Made by a program: the position numbers and the translations under genes | Shown: positions 62,605-64,000 of the stretch, one piece after another | Layout: each line of letters begins with the position of its first letter | Numbering within the stretch: the stretch's first letter is position 1 | Assembly: GCA_934120675.1 (NCBI GenBank) | Contig: CAKOUU010000001.1 | Location: forward strand, 1 to 64,000 | DNA from: an uncultured Clostridia bacterium | Lineage (GTDB): Bacteria; Bacillota; Clostridia; TANB77; CAG-508 | Direction: 5' to 3' | Length of the DNA stretch: 64,000 nt | The notes under the pieces: model-generated | What the model was told of the DNA's origin: nothing | Databases searched by the model: none | What the model saw: the letters and a program-made list of their open reading frames with translations, nothing else

Positions 62605-64000
62605 TTAATTATTTATTTTTTCAAATAATTTATTAATATTTATTTTAATTATTTTATTTATAATAAATATTAATAAAACAAAAATTAAAATAATTAAAAA
62701 ACAAGAAATATTCAAATTTAAATCCTTAAAAATTTTATTAAAATAAACTAAAATTAAAATAATAAAAATAGTTAAAACATATTGGAATAATTTATTATCA
62801 TTTTTTACAGTTTCATATTCAGTCTTCCATTTTAAATTAGGTTTATAAAAATCAACCAAAACCATTAATTCACTATTTATTATATTTAATAAATTAGAAA
62901 TAATAAAAATAAAAAATAAATAAATAAAATTAAATTCAACAAAAATTAATTTAATTAAAATTAAAATAATAATACTAAAAAACATATTAATAATAATTTG
63001 CGGAATTGATTTATATATAAATTGCTTATAAAAATCAATAGGGATAAACTTCATATAATTAGCAGAATTTCCCTCCCTTGATAAAGCTGTTATTGAAATA
63101 TTTGACATTGTAAAAACAAATTGAATAATTCCCAACACCAAACAAATAACACCTAAATCTACGGAAAAAGCTATCGTATTACCAAATATATCTGATGTCA
63201 AAAGTAACCTTAAATTTGGCAAAGCAACTATAACTATAATCAATATTGAAACCATTAATATAAACATTGGAAAAATACATTGCATAAAAAACATAGGATT
63301 TTTAAACAATATTTTAAACTCTTTATTTATATATGAATGGCATATATTTTTTTTCTTTAATTTTTTTTCAATTTTATTTTTCGATATTTTATTTAAATAA
63401 TAATTATTATTATTTTTTAAAATATTTTTTAAATAATATTTTTTTCCAATCAAAATAAATAAAATAAAAAATATTAAATCAATAAATATTATTTCAAATA
63501 AATAAAATAAAGAATTTATTTTATTTGAATTTTTTAAAATATTAATTGTTGGATTTATTTCTAAAAAATAATTATATGTTTTATTTAAATTATTATTAAA
63601 TTCATTAATTGCCTCTACAATATTTTCTGTTTGTATATTTGAATTATTATCTATTTTCTTTATAAGCATATTTCCAATTTTAAATTCCAAAATAAATACT
63701 ATTATAATACAAAATAATGTAAATATTATTTGAAAAATATCTTTATTTTTTATAAATTTTGATAATTTTATAAAAAACATCATTATTAAACTAATAAATA
63801 ATGTAGGTAAAATAGGAAAAATTATTAAAATTAAAAATAAATAAAAATAATAAATAATTCCTGCATATGTACAAATGCCATAAACAATTAATGGAAAAAG
63901 TACAAATATTAATTCAGAAAAATATAAATTAATTAATATAGTATTAAATTTAGAAATTAATAATTCATCCGTTTTTATTGGCAACGGCAGTAAAATTTCA
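62605..64000 (-). CDS. ABC-2-type permease-like membrane protein (5' part outside window)
   Basis: The frame is open to the right edge, with EILLPLPIKTDELLIS before any start codon, so the N-terminus lies outside. At least ten hydrophobic segments fill the 465 visible residues. The segment ITALSREGNSANYMKFIPIDFYKQFIYK is characteristic of a clostridial ABC-2 permease family. The transported substrate is unknown; the ATPase gene is presumably to the right. Confidence 0.7.
   Translation of the reverse strand, partial: EILLPLPIKTDELLISKFNTILINLYFSELIFVLFPLIVYGICTYAGIIYYFYLFLILIIFPILPTLFISLIMMFFIKLSKFIKNKDIFQIIFTLFCIIIVFILEFKIGNMLIKKIDNNSNIQTENIVEAINEFNNNLNKTYNYFLEINPTINILKNSNKINSLFYLFEIIFIDLIFFILFILIGKKYYLKNILKNNNNYYLNKISKNKIEKKLKKKNICHSYINKEFKILFKNPMFFMQCIFPMFILMVSILIIVIVALPNLRLLLTSDIFGNTIAFSVDLGVICLVLGIIQFVFTMSNISITALSREGNSANYMKFIPIDFYKQFIYKSIPQIIINMFFSIIILILIKLIFVEFNFIYLFFIFIISNLLNIINSELMVLVDFYKPNLKWKTEYETVKNDNKLFQYVLTIFIILILVYFNKIFKDLNLNISCFLIILIFVLLIFIINKIIKININKLFEKINN

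Overview
The window is strongly AT-rich and reads as the chromosome of a spore-forming, Gram-positive, anaerobic member of the Clostridia. The evidence is spoIIR, spmA/spmB, ypeB/sleB, a GerM-domain protein, an unlisted alpha/beta-type small acid-soluble spore protein, a clostridial-type AbrB with a zinc ribbon, and a giant 2-hydroxyacyl-CoA dehydratase activase fusion. Ribosome binding sites are strong (AGGAGG type) and TTG/GTG starts are common. The exact genus cannot be fixed from sequence alone; a gut-type low-GC lineage is my inference.

Layout. 0-6 kb (mostly minus): a partial GNAT, a decayed GDSL hydrolase, a flavodoxin, RhuM, a relic ATPase and repeat array, an LPXTG-anchored leucine-rich repeat protein, and small membrane proteins (TM2, DUF2752, Tic20/DUF4870-like). 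6-18 kb: a XRE regulator, prfA, an SbcCD/YhaNO-like pair, an orphan VirD4/TraG-type coupling protein with two unknown genes, a DnaJ-like chaperone, ddl-murF and a DUF4160/DUF2442 pair. 18-31 kb: an RCC1-repeat protein with a prepilin-type N-terminus, a second XRE regulator, the SASP, VanW, ypeB-sleB, a MurG/UgtP-like glycosyltransferase, then recR-ybaB-dnaX-ffs. 31-45 kb: tRNA-Arg(CCT), a 2842-residue surface protein and sugar-phosphate/tRNA-modification genes. 45-53 kb: spoIIR, murA, walJ, rlmH, spmAB, abrB, rsmI, trmN6-like. 53-60 kb: tiny toxin-antitoxin cassettes around gerM and the activase. 60-64 kb: patatin, a J-domain membrane protein, an Rpn-type nuclease and a partial ABC-2 permease.

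Two observations stand out. First, there is a family of four cassettes (53.35-53.60, 53.69-54.09, 54.73-54.99 and 59.53-59.77 kb). Three encode a 22-23 residue hydrophobic peptide. Each of these three has a consensus or near-consensus sense promoter, a bidirectional terminator, a convergent antisense promoter with a 17-bp spacer, and a direct repeat that places a copy of the toxin start region inside the antisense RNA. This is the architecture of the Fst/par type I toxin-antitoxin locus, but the peptides are of a different sequence type and the repeats differ between cassettes, so each pair should be self-specific. The remaining cassette keeps the antisense half but carries an unrelated proline-rich ORF whose stop codon lies in the terminator.

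Second, in a by-eye scan of all credible genes the codon CGG occurs in frame only three times (TraG-like, SpmA, Rpn-like nuclease). Each occurrence is exactly where the reading frame breaks by +1, and skipping the C restores a Gly codon and the conserved downstream protein. Either CGG is an unassigned, frameshift-permissive codon in this lineage, or three very similar indels occurred independently.
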